The position numbers and the translations under genes were made by a program. A stretch of 64,000 nucleotides of DNA from Streptomyces spororaveus (GTDB lineage: Bacteria; Actinomycetota; Actinomycetes; Streptomycetales; Streptomycetaceae), in the NCBI RefSeq assembly GCF_016755875.1, contig NZ_BNED01000005.1:6849501-6913500 (forward strand). Reading direction: 5' to 3'. Below the pieces are notes generated by a model, which was not told where the DNA came from, ran no database searches, and saw only the letters and a list, made by a program, of their open reading frames with translations. Position 1 is the first letter of the stretch. Each line of letters starts with the position of its first letter. Shown here piece by piece: positions 9,120 to 18,823 of this stretch.

Positions 9120-10451
9120 ATGGCTCGCGTAGTTCTTCCGGAGGATTCCACGACGGAAATCTCCGAATTGATCGACGTACTGATCTCTCTGCTCTTCGAA
9201 TCATTACCCCGGCGGGACCAGCGAAACTGGGCCCGCGTTTATCTGAACGGCCTGGTGCGAACCACCGGGAAGAAAACAATTCGTAACATCGCCGGAACAG
9301 GGGCCAGTTCCGTCGAGCAGAGCCTGCAGCAGTTCATCAGCAAGTCCCCCTGGGACTGGACCCCGGTCCGCCGCTCCCTCGCCCAGCACCTCGAACGCAC
9401 CGCACAGCGCCCGCTGGCCTGGGTGCTCCAGCCCATGGTCATAGAGAAGGCGGGGGACCGCTCCGTCGGCGTCGGCCGGCAGTTCGTCCCCCAGCTCGGC
9501 CGCACCGCCAACTGCCAGCAGGCGAGCGGAATCTGGCTCGCCTCCAGCGAGGCCAGCTTCCCGGTCGAATGGACCCTCACCCTCCCCGGGCCCTGGACCA
9601 GCGAACTCCTGCGCCGCCGCCGGGCCGGCATCCCCGACACGGCCCGCTCCCTCACCCCCGCCCAGGACGCCGTACACGCCGTCCAGCGGATGGCCGCAAG
9701 CTGGCAACTCCAGCGCAGGCCCGTGGTGATGGAGGTCGCCAACTGCGATCTCCCGCAGAGCATCGAGTCCTTCACCCTCCAGGACATCCCCTTCGTCTTC
9801 AAGGTCGACGGCTCGCTGCCCGTCTCCTTCGGCGGTGCCGGCCGGTACAAACCCGGGCCGCACACCGCCCCCGCCCGTGAACTCATCGACTCCCTGCGCT
9901 CCCAGCGCCGCGTCGTCGAATGGACCCGGCACGGCCGGGCCGAGGGCGCGGTCACCCTGCTCACCTCGGCCTCGATCTTCGCCACCCCCTGCGAGGACCG
10001 CCCCGTGCCCGCGCCGCCCACCCCGCTGCTGCTGGTCGGAGCCTGGACCGAAACCGCGCTGCTGCCCTCCGAGTTCTGGATCACCAACATCGGGGACCGG
10101 CCGCTCGCCCAGCTCTTCCTGCTCGCCAAACTGACCGACCGCGTCTCCCTCGACTTCGCCGAGACCTGCGAACCCGTGGGCATCCGGGACTTCGAGGGCC
10201 GCTCCTTCCGTGGCTGGCACCACCACGCCACCCTCGCCAGCGTGGCCCACGCCGCGAAACTCCTCGGCGCGCGCCCGCGGCTGCCCGACGGATACCCCGG
10301 ACCCACCCGGTCGGCCGCCGTGACCGCGGCACCGCCCAGACAGGCCACGGCCCGGCCGGCGACCCCGGCCCTCCTGCCGCCCCGCCCGCACCTGCCCGGA
10401 CAGACCCCGCACCTGCCCGGACAGACCCCGCGCCGCGAGTACATCCGCTGA
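9120..10451 (+). CDS. Transposase-derived protein, IS701/DDE-like, catalytically degenerate
   Basis: A 443-residue protein that reads across the full IS701-type transposase fold: SLQQFISKSPWDW (about 68-80), RQFVPQLGRTANCQ (about 120-133), and the C-terminal FEGRSFRGWHHH that carries the third catalytic Glu. The first catalytic Asp segment, normally DDTGFPK-like, reads WVLQPMVIEK (101-110). The second, normally VVADAGYG-like, reads PVVMEVANC. Two of three catalytic acids are therefore gone while the frame stays open. No terminal inverted repeats or target duplication are visible. The start has GGGGGAGGC upstream. Codon 29 (9204-9206) is TTA. It overlaps xdhC by one base (TGATG). These points suggest a domesticated cellular protein, perhaps DNA-binding, rather than an active insertion sequence. 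Confidence 0.78.
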   Translation: MARVVLPEDSTTEISELIDVLISLLFESLPRRDQRNWARVYLNGLVRTTGKKTIRNIAGTGASSVEQSLQQFISKSPWDWTPVRRSLAQHLERTAQRPLAWVLQPMVIEKAGDRSVGVGRQFVPQLGRTANCQQASGIWLASSEASFPVEWTLTLPGPWTSELLRRRRAGIPDTARSLTPAQDAVHAVQRMAASWQLQRRPVVMEVANCDLPQSIESFTLQDIPFVFKVDGSLPVSFGGAGRYKPGPHTAPARELIDSLRSQRRVVEWTRHGRAEGAVTLLTSASIFATPCEDRPVPAPPTPLLLVGAWTETALLPSEFWITNIGDRPLAQLFLLAKLTDRVSLDFAETCEPVGIRDFEGRSFRGWHHHATLASVAHAAKLLGARPRLPDGYPGPTRSAAVTAAPPRQATARPATPALLPPRPHLPGQTPHLPGQTPRREYIR

Positions 10452-11602
10452 TGCTCGACATCGCCGAAGAGCTACGCGCGTGGTGCGCCGCGCAGCGCGA
10501 GTTCGCACTGGCCACCGTCGTCGCCGTCAGTGGGAGCGCTCCCCGCGGCCCCGGCGCCTCCCTCGCCGTCGACGCCAAGGGCACCGCGCTCGGCTCCATC
10601 TCCGGAGGGTGCGTCGAGTCCGCCGTGCACGAGCTGTGCCTCGACGCCCTCGCCTCCGGCGAAGGCGGCCTGCACCGCTTCGGCTACAGCGACGACGACG
10701 CCTTCGCCGTAGGCCTGACCTGCGGTGGAGTCCTCGACGTCCTGGTCACCCCGGTGCGCGGCCGCGACCCGGTCCGGCCCGTCCTCGGCTCGGTGCTCGA
10801 CGCCGCCGCCACCGGGACCCGGGCCGCCCTCGCCCGGGTCGTGCGCGGACCGGCGCCCCAACTGGGCCGGGCGCTGGCCGTCCACGCCGACGGCTCCTAC
10901 GAGGGCGGGCTGGCCGGCGGCCCCGACCTGGACCGGGCCGCCGCCCGGCAGGTACGGGCGCTGCTGCTGGCCGGGCGCACCGGCACCGCCGAGCTCGGGA
11001 CGGCCGGCGGGCTCTGCGGGCAGCCCCTGACCCTGCTCGTCGAATCGGCCGCCGAACCGCCCCGGCTGCTCGTCTACGGAGCCATCGACTTCGCCGCCGC
11101 CCTCGCCCGGATCGGCGCCTTCCTCGGCCACCGGGTCACCGTGTGCGACGCCCGGCCCGTCTTCGCGACCCCGGCCCGCTTCCCCGACGCCGACGAGGTG
11201 GTCGTCGACTGGCCGCACCGCCACCTGGCCGCCGAATGGGCCGCGGGCCGACTGGACCCCCGTACCGCGGTCTGCGTCCTCACCCACGACGCCAAGTTCG
11301 ACGTACCGCTGCTGGAACTGGCCCTGCGGCTGCCCCTGGGCTACGTCGGGGCCATGGGATCGCGGCGCACCCACGCCGAACGCGAGAGACGGTTGCGGGC
11401 CGAGGGCGTCACGGACTCCGCCCTGGCCCGCTTGCGCTCACCCATCGGACTCGACCTCGGCGGCGCCACCCCGGAGGAGACCGCGCTGGCCATCGCCGCC
11501 GAGTTCACGGCCGTCCGGCACGGCGGATCGGTGCTCCCGCTGGCCCGGCGCCACGGCCCCGTCCACCGCCGGAGCCGGCCCGCCGGGACCAAGGTCCCGT
11601 AG
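10451..11602 (+). CDS. XdhC/CoxI-family molybdenum hydroxylase maturation protein
   Basis: A 383-residue accessory factor that in this family binds molybdenum cofactor, promotes its sulfuration and inserts it into xanthine-dehydrogenase-type enzymes. The N-terminal XdhC/CoxI domain shows GSAPRGPGASLAVD and GSISGGCVESAVHE (about 50-63). The C-terminal Rossmann domain ends in the family motif GYVGAMGSRRTHAER. The start ATG overlaps the stop of the transposase-derived gene (TGATG), so expression is coupled to it. Its likely client is the three-subunit hydroxylase at 1354-5089, although six genes lie between. Confidence 0.92.
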   Translation: MLDIAEELRAWCAAQREFALATVVAVSGSAPRGPGASLAVDAKGTALGSISGGCVESAVHELCLDALASGEGGLHRFGYSDDDAFAVGLTCGGVLDVLVTPVRGRDPVRPVLGSVLDAAATGTRAALARVVRGPAPQLGRALAVHADGSYEGGLAGGPDLDRAAARQVRALLLAGRTGTAELGTAGGLCGQPLTLLVESAAEPPRLLVYGAIDFAAALARIGAFLGHRVTVCDARPVFATPARFPDADEVVVDWPHRHLAAEWAAGRLDPRTAVCVLTHDAKFDVPLLELALRLPLGYVGAMGSRRTHAERERRLRAEGVTDSALARLRSPIGLDLGGATPEETALAIAAEFTAVRHGGSVLPLARRHGPVHRRSRPAGTKVP

Positions 11603-11681
11603 GAAAAGACCACCCGGCCCGGTATGTCCTGGACGATCAGCCCGGACGGCGTGAACGCCAGGCCGTGGGAGAATGAAGTAC

Positions 11682-11714
11682 GTGCGTTTCCCCGGCTGTC
11701 CTGCCGGGGCGTAG
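11682..11714 (+). other. Possible upstream mini-ORF before guaB1
   Basis: GTG at 11682 opens a 10-codon frame reading MRFPGCPAGA then TAG. Its first 12-bp context (ACGTGCGTTTCC, 11680-11691) is repeated exactly at the guaB1 start (11746-11757). The frame runs through a hairpin, CCCCGGC-TGTCCT-GCCGGGG (11690-11709). It may be a regulatory uORF, a decoy start or chance. Confidence 0.3.
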
Positions 11715-13190
<1,476 letters not shown>

Positions 13191-13205
13191 TTCCTCCCGT
13201 CGTCC

Positions 13206-13245
13206 GTGGCCCCGGACCGTTCCCTGGCGGACGGTCCGGGGCCAC
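13206..13245. terminator. Convergent terminator between guaB1 and tetR
   Basis: A perfect 15-bp inverted repeat (GTGGCCCCGGACCGT with ACGGTCCGGGGCCAC) around a 10-nt loop. It lies between the ends of the converging guaB1 and tetR genes and may serve both. Confidence 0.8.
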
Positions 13246-13294
13246 GTGCGTCTCCGCACGCTCGCGCCGCGGCCCGTTCTGCACGGGCCGAGCG

Positions 13295-13987
13295 TCAGGC
13301 CGGAGCCCGGGTGAGCTTGGCGGCCACGGCGTCGAGGACCCAGTCCAGCCCGGTGGTGAAGGACGACTCGGCGTCCACGTCCGCGCCGTCGTACACGGCC
13401 TTGCTCAGCGCCGGGAAGCGGCCCGTGGCCAGCATGCTCGTCATGTACGGGCCACGGGCACGCTGCCAGTCCTGCTTGGACAGGCCCGTGACCCGCTCGG
13501 CCCGCAGGTTCGCGATCTCGCGCCTGATCGCACCGGTGCAGTAGGCGCCGACCGTCTCCACGGCGCGCATGGCGGTGTCGATGCCGGCGAGGCCGTCGAA
13601 GGCGGCCAGCGTGGCCTCGGCCACGGCGAGCCCGTTCGGGCCCAGGGACGGACGGCCGCCGAGCAGGTCGGCCAGCCATTCGTGCCGGAGCGCGGTCCGC
13701 CGGGTGCCGTGGGCGAGGAGCCGCAGCGCCTCCCGCCAGTCGCCGGGCCGCTCTTCGGGGAGGATCTCGGCCTGGACCTCGTCCACCATGAGGTCGAACA
13801 GCTCCTCCTTGGTGGCGATGTACCCGTACAGCCGCATCGGGCCGGCGTTCAGCCGGGCGGCGACCTTGCGCAGCGACACCGCCTCCAGCCCGCCCTCGTC
13901 GGCCAGCGCGACCGCGGCGGCGACGATCCGCTCCCGGTCGAGCGGCACGGGGCGAGTCGGCGGCTCCGGCCGGTCCCAGACAGTCAT
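13295..13987 (-). CDS. TetR-family repressor with TetR C-terminal-like domain
   Basis: A 230-residue regulator. The N-terminal helix-turn-helix begins LDRERIVAAAVALADEGG and continues with SLRKVAARLNAGPMRLYGYI (about 40-60); the SLRKVA and LYGYI pattern is that of TetR-class antibiotic-resistance regulators. It is divergent from a TetX-like flavin monooxygenase over only 54 bp holding a perfect ATACAGTGTAT palindrome. By family precedent it represses both genes and is released by the substrate of the oxygenase. A GTG six bases upstream of the chosen ATG is an alternative start. Confidence 0.92.
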   Translation of the reverse strand: MTVWDRPEPPTRPVPLDRERIVAAAVALADEGGLEAVSLRKVAARLNAGPMRLYGYIATKEELFDLMVDEVQAEILPEERPGDWREALRLLAHGTRRTALRHEWLADLLGGRPSLGPNGLAVAEATLAAFDGLAGIDTAMRAVETVGAYCTGAIRREIANLRAERVTGLSKQDWQRARGPYMTSMLATGRFPALSKAVYDGADVDAESSFTTGLDWVLDAVAAKLTRAPA

Positions 13988-14003
13988 GCGCACACCGTAC
14001 CTC

Positions 14004-14037
14004 TTGCGGTGCGCCGTATCGAGAAAATACAGTGTAT
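14004..14037 (+). promoter_or_regulatory. Monooxygenase promoter with TetR operator palindrome
   Basis: Reading rightward, TTGCGG (14004-14009) and TACAGT (14028-14033) are separated by 18 bp. An 11-bp perfect palindrome, ATACAGTGTAT (14027-14037), covers the -10 box. The ATG is at 14042, so the transcript is probably leaderless. A repressor bound here would block initiation. Confidence 0.65.
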
Positions 14038-14041
14038 CGAC

Positions 14042-15163
14042 ATGAGACATCGCATCGCCGTGGTCGGGAGCGGCCCGGCCGGCCTCACCTTCGCCCGCGT
14101 CCTGCACCGGCACGGACACCCCGTCACCGTCCTCGAACGCGATACCGCCCCCGACGCCCGTCCCCCGGGCGGCACTCTGGACCTGCACGAGGGGCTGGGC
14201 CAGCTCGCACTGGACAAGGCGGGGCTGCTGGCACAGTTCCAGGCGCTGTCCCGCCCCGAGGGGCAGGCCATGCGCATCCTGGACACGGACGGCACCGTCC
14301 TGCGCGACTGGCGGCCCCGTCCGGACGACCGGGCCCATCCCGAGATCGACCGGGGGCAGCTCCGCGACCTGCTGCTCGGCCCTCTCGACGTCCGATGGGG
14401 GCGGGGTGTGACGCGGGTGGCGCCGGGGACCCGGGACGGCGTACCGGTCCATTTCACGGACGGACGGCAGGAGACGTTCGACCTCGTGGTCGGCGCGGAC
14501 GGCGCCTGGTCCCGGACCCGCCCCGCCGTCTCGCCGGTGACACCGCACTACACCGGCGTCACCCTGGTCGAGACCTCCCTGGCCGACGTCGACACCCGCC
14601 ACCCCGGCCTCGCCCGCCTGATCGGCGACGGTTCCCTGGCCGTGTACGGCGTGAACCGAGCCCTCGTCGCCCAGCGCGGCAGCGGCGGCCACGTCAAGGT
14701 CTACGCCCAGTTCCGCGCACCGCTGGACCGGGACGCGAACCGGGACCCGGCCGACGCCGAGGCCGTGCGATCGAGCCTGCTCGCCCTGTTCGACGGCTGG
14801 GCCGCTCCGGTCCTCGACCTCCTCCGCCACGGCACCGCTTTCGCCCGCCGCCCCCTCCACGTCCTGCCCGTGTCCCACACCTGGCCGCACGTCCGCGGGG
14901 TGACGCTGCTGGGCGACGCCGCCCATCTGATGCCCCCGCTGGGGGCGGGCGCGAACCTCGCGATGCTGGAGGGCGCCGAACTCGCCGAGGCCGTCGCCGC
15001 CGCCGGCCCCGGAGACCTGGACGGCGCGGTCCGCGCCTTCGAGGAACGGATGTGGGCACGGGCCGGCCGGTGGGCGAGGATCACGGCGGACGGTCTGGAA
15101 CGCCTCGTGAGCCCGGATCCCGCCGAAGCCCTCGCCCTCTTCGACGAGGTCCAGTCGTCCTGA
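14042..15163 (+). CDS. FAD-dependent monooxygenase, TetX/aromatic hydroxylase class
   Basis: A 373-residue group A flavoprotein monooxygenase. The dinucleotide-binding fingerprint VVGSGPAGLTFARVL is at residues 6-20. The internal DG motif is VVGADGAWSRTR (about 153-164). The FAD ribityl-binding motif GDAAHLMPPLGAGANLAM lies near 294-311. By family it uses NADPH and oxygen to hydroxylate an aromatic or polyketide-like substrate; TetX homologues inactivate tetracyclines. Divergent pairing with a TetR gene suggests xenobiotic- or antibiotic-inducible expression. The mRNA is probably leaderless, as the -10 box ends 8 bp before the ATG. Confidence 0.9.
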   Translation: MRHRIAVVGSGPAGLTFARVLHRHGHPVTVLERDTAPDARPPGGTLDLHEGLGQLALDKAGLLAQFQALSRPEGQAMRILDTDGTVLRDWRPRPDDRAHPEIDRGQLRDLLLGPLDVRWGRGVTRVAPGTRDGVPVHFTDGRQETFDLVVGADGAWSRTRPAVSPVTPHYTGVTLVETSLADVDTRHPGLARLIGDGSLAVYGVNRALVAQRGSGGHVKVYAQFRAPLDRDANRDPADAEAVRSSLLALFDGWAAPVLDLLRHGTAFARRPLHVLPVSHTWPHVRGVTLLGDAAHLMPPLGAGANLAMLEGAELAEAVAAAGPGDLDGAVRAFEERMWARAGRWARITADGLERLVSPDPAEALALFDEVQSS

Positions 15164-15220
15164 CCGCCGAGCGCGGGACCCGCCACACCGGGCGCGGGAC
15201 CACCGCCCGCCGACGGGCCT

Positions 15221-16462
15221 TCAGGGCCGCGGAGCCCGGTGGCCCGACGGGGAACTGTGCACGCCCACGCGGTACTTGGGGATGCGCAGGGTGACCTTCA
15301 TGCCGGCCCCGACGCCCGTCTCCATCACCGGACCGTACTCGTCCCCGTACACCTGCCGGATCCGCTCGTCGACATTGGGCAGCCCGATCCCGGAGGAACC
15401 GCCATGCTCCCCGGCCAGGATCCGGCGCAGCAGGGCCGGATCCATCCCGACCCCGTTGTCCTCCACGGTGATCACCGCCTCCGCACCCGCGTCCCGGGCC
15501 GTGATCGTGATCCGGCACTCCTCGGTGGAGTCCTCCAGCCCGTGCTTGACGGCGTTCTCCACCAGGGGCTGCAGGCACAGGAAGGGCAGCGCCACCGGCA
15601 GCACCTCCGGCGCCACCTGCAGGGTCACCTTCAGCCGGTCGCCGAACCGGGCACCGGCCAGCGCCAGATACTGCTGCACCGACCGCAACTCGTCGGCGAG
15701 CGTGGTGAAATCGCCGTGCCGCCGGAAGGAGTACCGGGTGAAGTCCGCGAACTCCAGCAGCAGCTCCCGGGCCCGCTCCGGATCGGTCCGGACGAACGAG
15801 GCTATCGCCGCCAGGGAGTTGAAGATGAAATGCGGGGAGATCTGCGCCCGCAGCGCCTTGATCTCCGCCTCCATCAACCGCGTCCGCGACCGGTCCAGCT
15901 CGGACAGCTCCAGCTGCACGGACACCCACCGCGCGACCTCCGTCGCGGCCCGCACCAGCACCGCCGACTCCCGCGAGCCGTAGGCCACCAGCGCGCCCAG
16001 CATCCCGTCCTCGCCGGTGAGCGGGGCCACCACCGCCCACTTCAGCGGACAGTCGGGCCGCTGGCACTCGGTCCGCACGCTCTGGCTGCGCCCCGACGCC
16101 AGCATCACCGCCACCCGGGCCATGGCCCGGCGCTGATGATGGTCGGCGCCCGGACCGTCCCAGGCCAGCACCGACTCCCGGTCGGTGAGACACAGCGCCT
16201 CCGTCCCCAGCAGCGACCGCAGCCGCCGGGCGGCCTTGCGGGCGGCGTCCTCGGTCAGCCCGGCCCGCAGCGGGGGAGCGGCCAGCGAAGCCGTGTGCAG
16301 GGTGTGGAAGGTGGCCCGCTCCACCGGCGTCCCCAGGTCCATACCGGCCGCCCGCTCCCCGGAGCGGGCGTGCCGGCGCCCTGCCGCCCAACCCGCGCCC
16401 ACCAGCAGCACCGCGGCCGCCACCACCAGCACGGCCACCACCGCCGGTGCCACCCCGCTCAC
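15221..16462 (-). CDS. LytS/YpdA-type sensor histidine kinase
   Basis: A 413-residue kinase. One N-terminal membrane segment (VVAVLVVAAAVLLVGAGWAAG) is followed by a GAF-like sensor region with CQRPDCPLKWAVVAPL. The His_kinase domain of the LytS class has phospho-acceptor His211 in QISPHFIFNSLAAIA. The ATPase has N-box PLVENAVKHGLE and G-box GIGLPNVDERIRQVYG. GTG 16462 overlaps the symporter stop by 4 bp (GTGA). Its partner is the LytTR regulator at 18812-19648 in the same gene block. Such systems often sense pyruvate, acetate or similar acids and control a neighbouring transporter, here the SSF symporter. Confidence 0.92.
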   Translation of the reverse strand: MSGVAPAVVAVLVVAAAVLLVGAGWAAGRRHARSGERAAGMDLGTPVERATFHTLHTASLAAPPLRAGLTEDAARKAARRLRSLLGTEALCLTDRESVLAWDGPGADHHQRRAMARVAVMLASGRSQSVRTECQRPDCPLKWAVVAPLTGEDGMLGALVAYGSRESAVLVRAATEVARWVSVQLELSELDRSRTRLMEAEIKALRAQISPHFIFNSLAAIASFVRTDPERARELLLEFADFTRYSFRRHGDFTTLADELRSVQQYLALAGARFGDRLKVTLQVAPEVLPVALPFLCLQPLVENAVKHGLEDSTEECRITITARDAGAEAVITVEDNGVGMDPALLRRILAGEHGGSSGIGLPNVDERIRQVYGDEYGPVMETGVGAGMKVTLRIPKYRVGVHSSPSGHRAPRP

Positions 16463-18186
16463 CGCGGACCCCCGGCCCGCTCCCCGGCCACGACCTCCGG
16501 CAGGTGCAGCCGGGCCAGCGTGGCCGCCGTCCCCGCCGGGACCCGCGACCGGGTGGCCAGCGACACCGCCACCATCGTCAGGAACCCGAGCGGCACCGAC
16601 CACGCCGCCGGCCACGCCAGCAGCGTGTGCGTCCAGCCCGGCGGCGCCAGATCCGCCCTCGTCGCCAGCACCGCGCCCAGCGCCGCCCCGCCCCCCGTGA
16701 CCAGCCCGGCCACCGCACCCGGCGGGGTCAGCCCGCGCCACCAGATGCCCAGCACCAGCAGCGGACAGAACGAGGACGCGGACACGGCGAAGGCCAGGCC
16801 CACCGCGTCCGCCACCGGCACCTGCGTCGCCGCAGCGCTCCCGGCCAGCGGCACCAGGATCGCCACGACCGCCGCCGAGCGGAAGCTGCGCACCCCGCGC
16901 GCCGGCAGCACGTCCTGGTGCAGCACCCCGGCCACCGCCATGGTCAGCCCCGACGCCGTCGACAGGAACGCCGCGAAGGCACCCCCGGCCAGCAGCGCAC
17001 CCAGCAGCTCGCCCAGCACCCCGCCGAGCATCCGCCCGGGCAGCACCAGCACCGCCGCGTCCGCGTCGCCGGTCAGGGCGAGCTCGGGGGTGTAGATCCG
17101 GCCCAGGGCCCCGTACACCGGCGGCAGCAGGTAGAAGACGCCGACCAGCGCGAGCACGACCAGCGTGGTGCGCCGGGCGGTCCGCCCGTCCGGGCTGGTG
17201 TAGAACCGCACCGCGACGTGCGGCAGGCCCATCGTGCCGAGGAAGGTCGCCAGGATCAGCCCGTAGGTGGCGTACAGCCGGTACGCGCGCCCGCCCGAGG
17301 TCGGCACCGACGAGGTGGACACACCGGGTCGCGCCTCGGCCCGGGTGTCCGGAACGGGCGTGTCCGGATCGAACTCCAGCCGCGCGTGCGCCCGTACGGA
17401 ATGCTCACCGGCGGCCAGGGTCAGCGGCGCCGACACGTAGCCGCGCCCGTCCACCTGCCCGGTCACCGTCACCGGCAGCGGACGCGCCACCGACAGCCGC
17501 ACGTCCTGCGCGACCGTCACCGAGGTGTGCTCCCGGAAGACGGCCGGCGCGTCGAAGGTGGCCCGTGGCGCCCCGTCCCCGACCCAGGCCCCGATCAGGA
17601 AGAACGCCGGAACCAGCAGGGCCGTGAGCTTCAGCCAGTACTGGAAGGCCTGCACGAAGGTGACCGAGCGCATCCCGCCGCACGCCACCGCCACCGTCAC
17701 CACGAACGCGACGACCAGCCCGCCGACCCAGTACGGGGCTCCGGTCAGGATCTCCAGCGTCAGCCCGGCCCCCTGCAACTGCGGCAGCAGGTACAGCCAG
17801 CCGACCCCGACCACGAACAGCACCGCGATACGGCGCACCACCCGCGACTCCAGCCGCGCCTGCGCGAAGTCGGGCAGCGTGTACGCGCCGGACCGGCGCA
17901 GCGGGGCCGCCACCAGGACCAGCAGCACCACATAGCCGGCGGTGTAGCCCACCGGGTACCAGAGCATCTCGGGCCCCTGGAGCAGCACCAGCCCCGCGAC
18001 GCCCAGGAAGGACGCGGCGGACAGGTACTCGCCGCTGATGGCCGCTGCGTTCAGGCGGGGCCCCACGGTGCGCGAGGCGACGTAGAAGTCGGAGGTGGTC
18101 CGGGACATCCGCAGGCCCAGCGCGCCGACCAGGACCGTGACCAGGACGACGACGGCGACCGCGGTCAGCGCGTACGTCTGGTTCAC
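16459..18186 (-). CDS. Sodium/solute symporter (SSF family), acetate/monocarboxylate type
   Basis: A 575-residue membrane protein with about 13 hydrophobic segments and the SSF pattern: SDFYVASRTVGPRLNAAAIS in the first loop, ISGEYLSAASFLGVAGL, and GALLAGGAFAAFLSTASGL late in the protein. It is closest in type to ActP/MctC cation-acetate symporters. A hydrophilic extracytoplasmic insertion of about 110 residues (about 225-335, from TFDAPAVFREHT to TSGGRAYRLY) is typical of actinobacterial members. GTG 18186 follows GAAGGA at good spacing; a longer reading to 18231 lacks this. It is coupled to the downstream LytS kinase gene. Confidence 0.92.
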   Translation of the reverse strand: MNQTYALTAVAVVVLVTVLVGALGLRMSRTTSDFYVASRTVGPRLNAAAISGEYLSAASFLGVAGLVLLQGPEMLWYPVGYTAGYVVLLVLVAAPLRRSGAYTLPDFAQARLESRVVRRIAVLFVVGVGWLYLLPQLQGAGLTLEILTGAPYWVGGLVVAFVVTVAVACGGMRSVTFVQAFQYWLKLTALLVPAFFLIGAWVGDGAPRATFDAPAVFREHTSVTVAQDVRLSVARPLPVTVTGQVDGRGYVSAPLTLAAGEHSVRAHARLEFDPDTPVPDTRAEARPGVSTSSVPTSGGRAYRLYATYGLILATFLGTMGLPHVAVRFYTSPDGRTARRTTLVVLALVGVFYLLPPVYGALGRIYTPELALTGDADAAVLVLPGRMLGGVLGELLGALLAGGAFAAFLSTASGLTMAVAGVLHQDVLPARGVRSFRSAAVVAILVPLAGSAAATQVPVADAVGLAFAVSASSFCPLLVLGIWWRGLTPPGAVAGLVTGGGAALGAVLATRADLAPPGWTHTLLAWPAAWSVPLGFLTMVAVSLATRSRVPAGTAATLARLHLPEVVAGERAGGPR

Positions 18187-18302
18187 CGGGCGGTCCTTCG
18201 GGCAGGGGAGGAGTGTCCGGAGTCTACGCACGCCCCTGACCGGGCGACAGGCACGATTCGGACCCGCCCGAGCCGTCGGATCCGCCGCGCCGGACCGCCC
18301 CG

Positions 18303-18578
18303 TCAGACGGCCGGGTCGCGGTGCTCCGCGCAGTCGCGCAGGGCGATCTCCAGCTCCACGTACGACTCCTCCGCGCGCCGGAACGCCAGCGTCAGGGCCG
18401 CCTCCGCACGCGGCGGCACCTGCTCGCGGACCCCCTCACGGGCCTCGTACAGGATGTCGGCCCAGCGGGCGGCCGCACTGCGCAGCCGGGCCAGCAGCAC
18501 CTCGGCCTCGGCGGGCCCGGCGGGCCGGGCCCGGGGCAGCCCGCTCAGGGCGTCGACCAGCGCCTGGATCTCGGACAT
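18303..18578 (-). CDS. Small conserved-type hypothetical protein in the lytTR-symporter block
   Basis: A 91-residue soluble protein, almost wholly helical and rich in Ala, Arg and Glu (SGLPRARPAGPAEAEVLLAR, then LAFRRAEESYVELEIALRDC). It has no membrane segment or recognised motif. The ATG is preceded by GGGAGGAGCGAG on the coding strand. It lies between the LytTR regulator gene and the symporter and may be co-transcribed with them. I do not recognise the family. Confidence 0.68.
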   Translation of the reverse strand: MSEIQALVDALSGLPRARPAGPAEAEVLLARLRSAAARWADILYEAREGVREQVPPRAEAALTLAFRRAEESYVELEIALRDCAEHRDPAV

Positions 18579-18801
18579 CTCGCTCCTCCCGCGCCGGAAG
18601 ATCCACGATAAGAGAGGGGTGCGGGCGGCGACGCCCGAACGGACGGCGGTGCGGCCGACGGTTCCGGCGGATCGCCGTACGCCCCTCCCGGCGCGACGAA
18701 CGGCGCTCCCGAGCGCCGGACGGTCAGGGGCGAAGGCCCCGAACGCCCCCGTCGACGCTGCCGACTTGGCGGCCCGGGGGCGGCCCGACGGTGCCCGGGA
18801 A

Positions 18802-18823
18802 GCGGCCGGTTTCAGCCGGCCGC
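18802..18823 (-). terminator. Hairpin spanning the lytTR stop codon
   Basis: GCGGCCGG and CCGGCCGC arms (8 bp) around TTTCAG; the loop includes the stop codon. It is short and may only partly terminate. Confidence 0.4.

Noticed and set aside
9120..10451. Active insertion sequence
   Set aside because: Catalytic acids are lost, ends lack inverted repeats, and the frame is coupled to xdhC.
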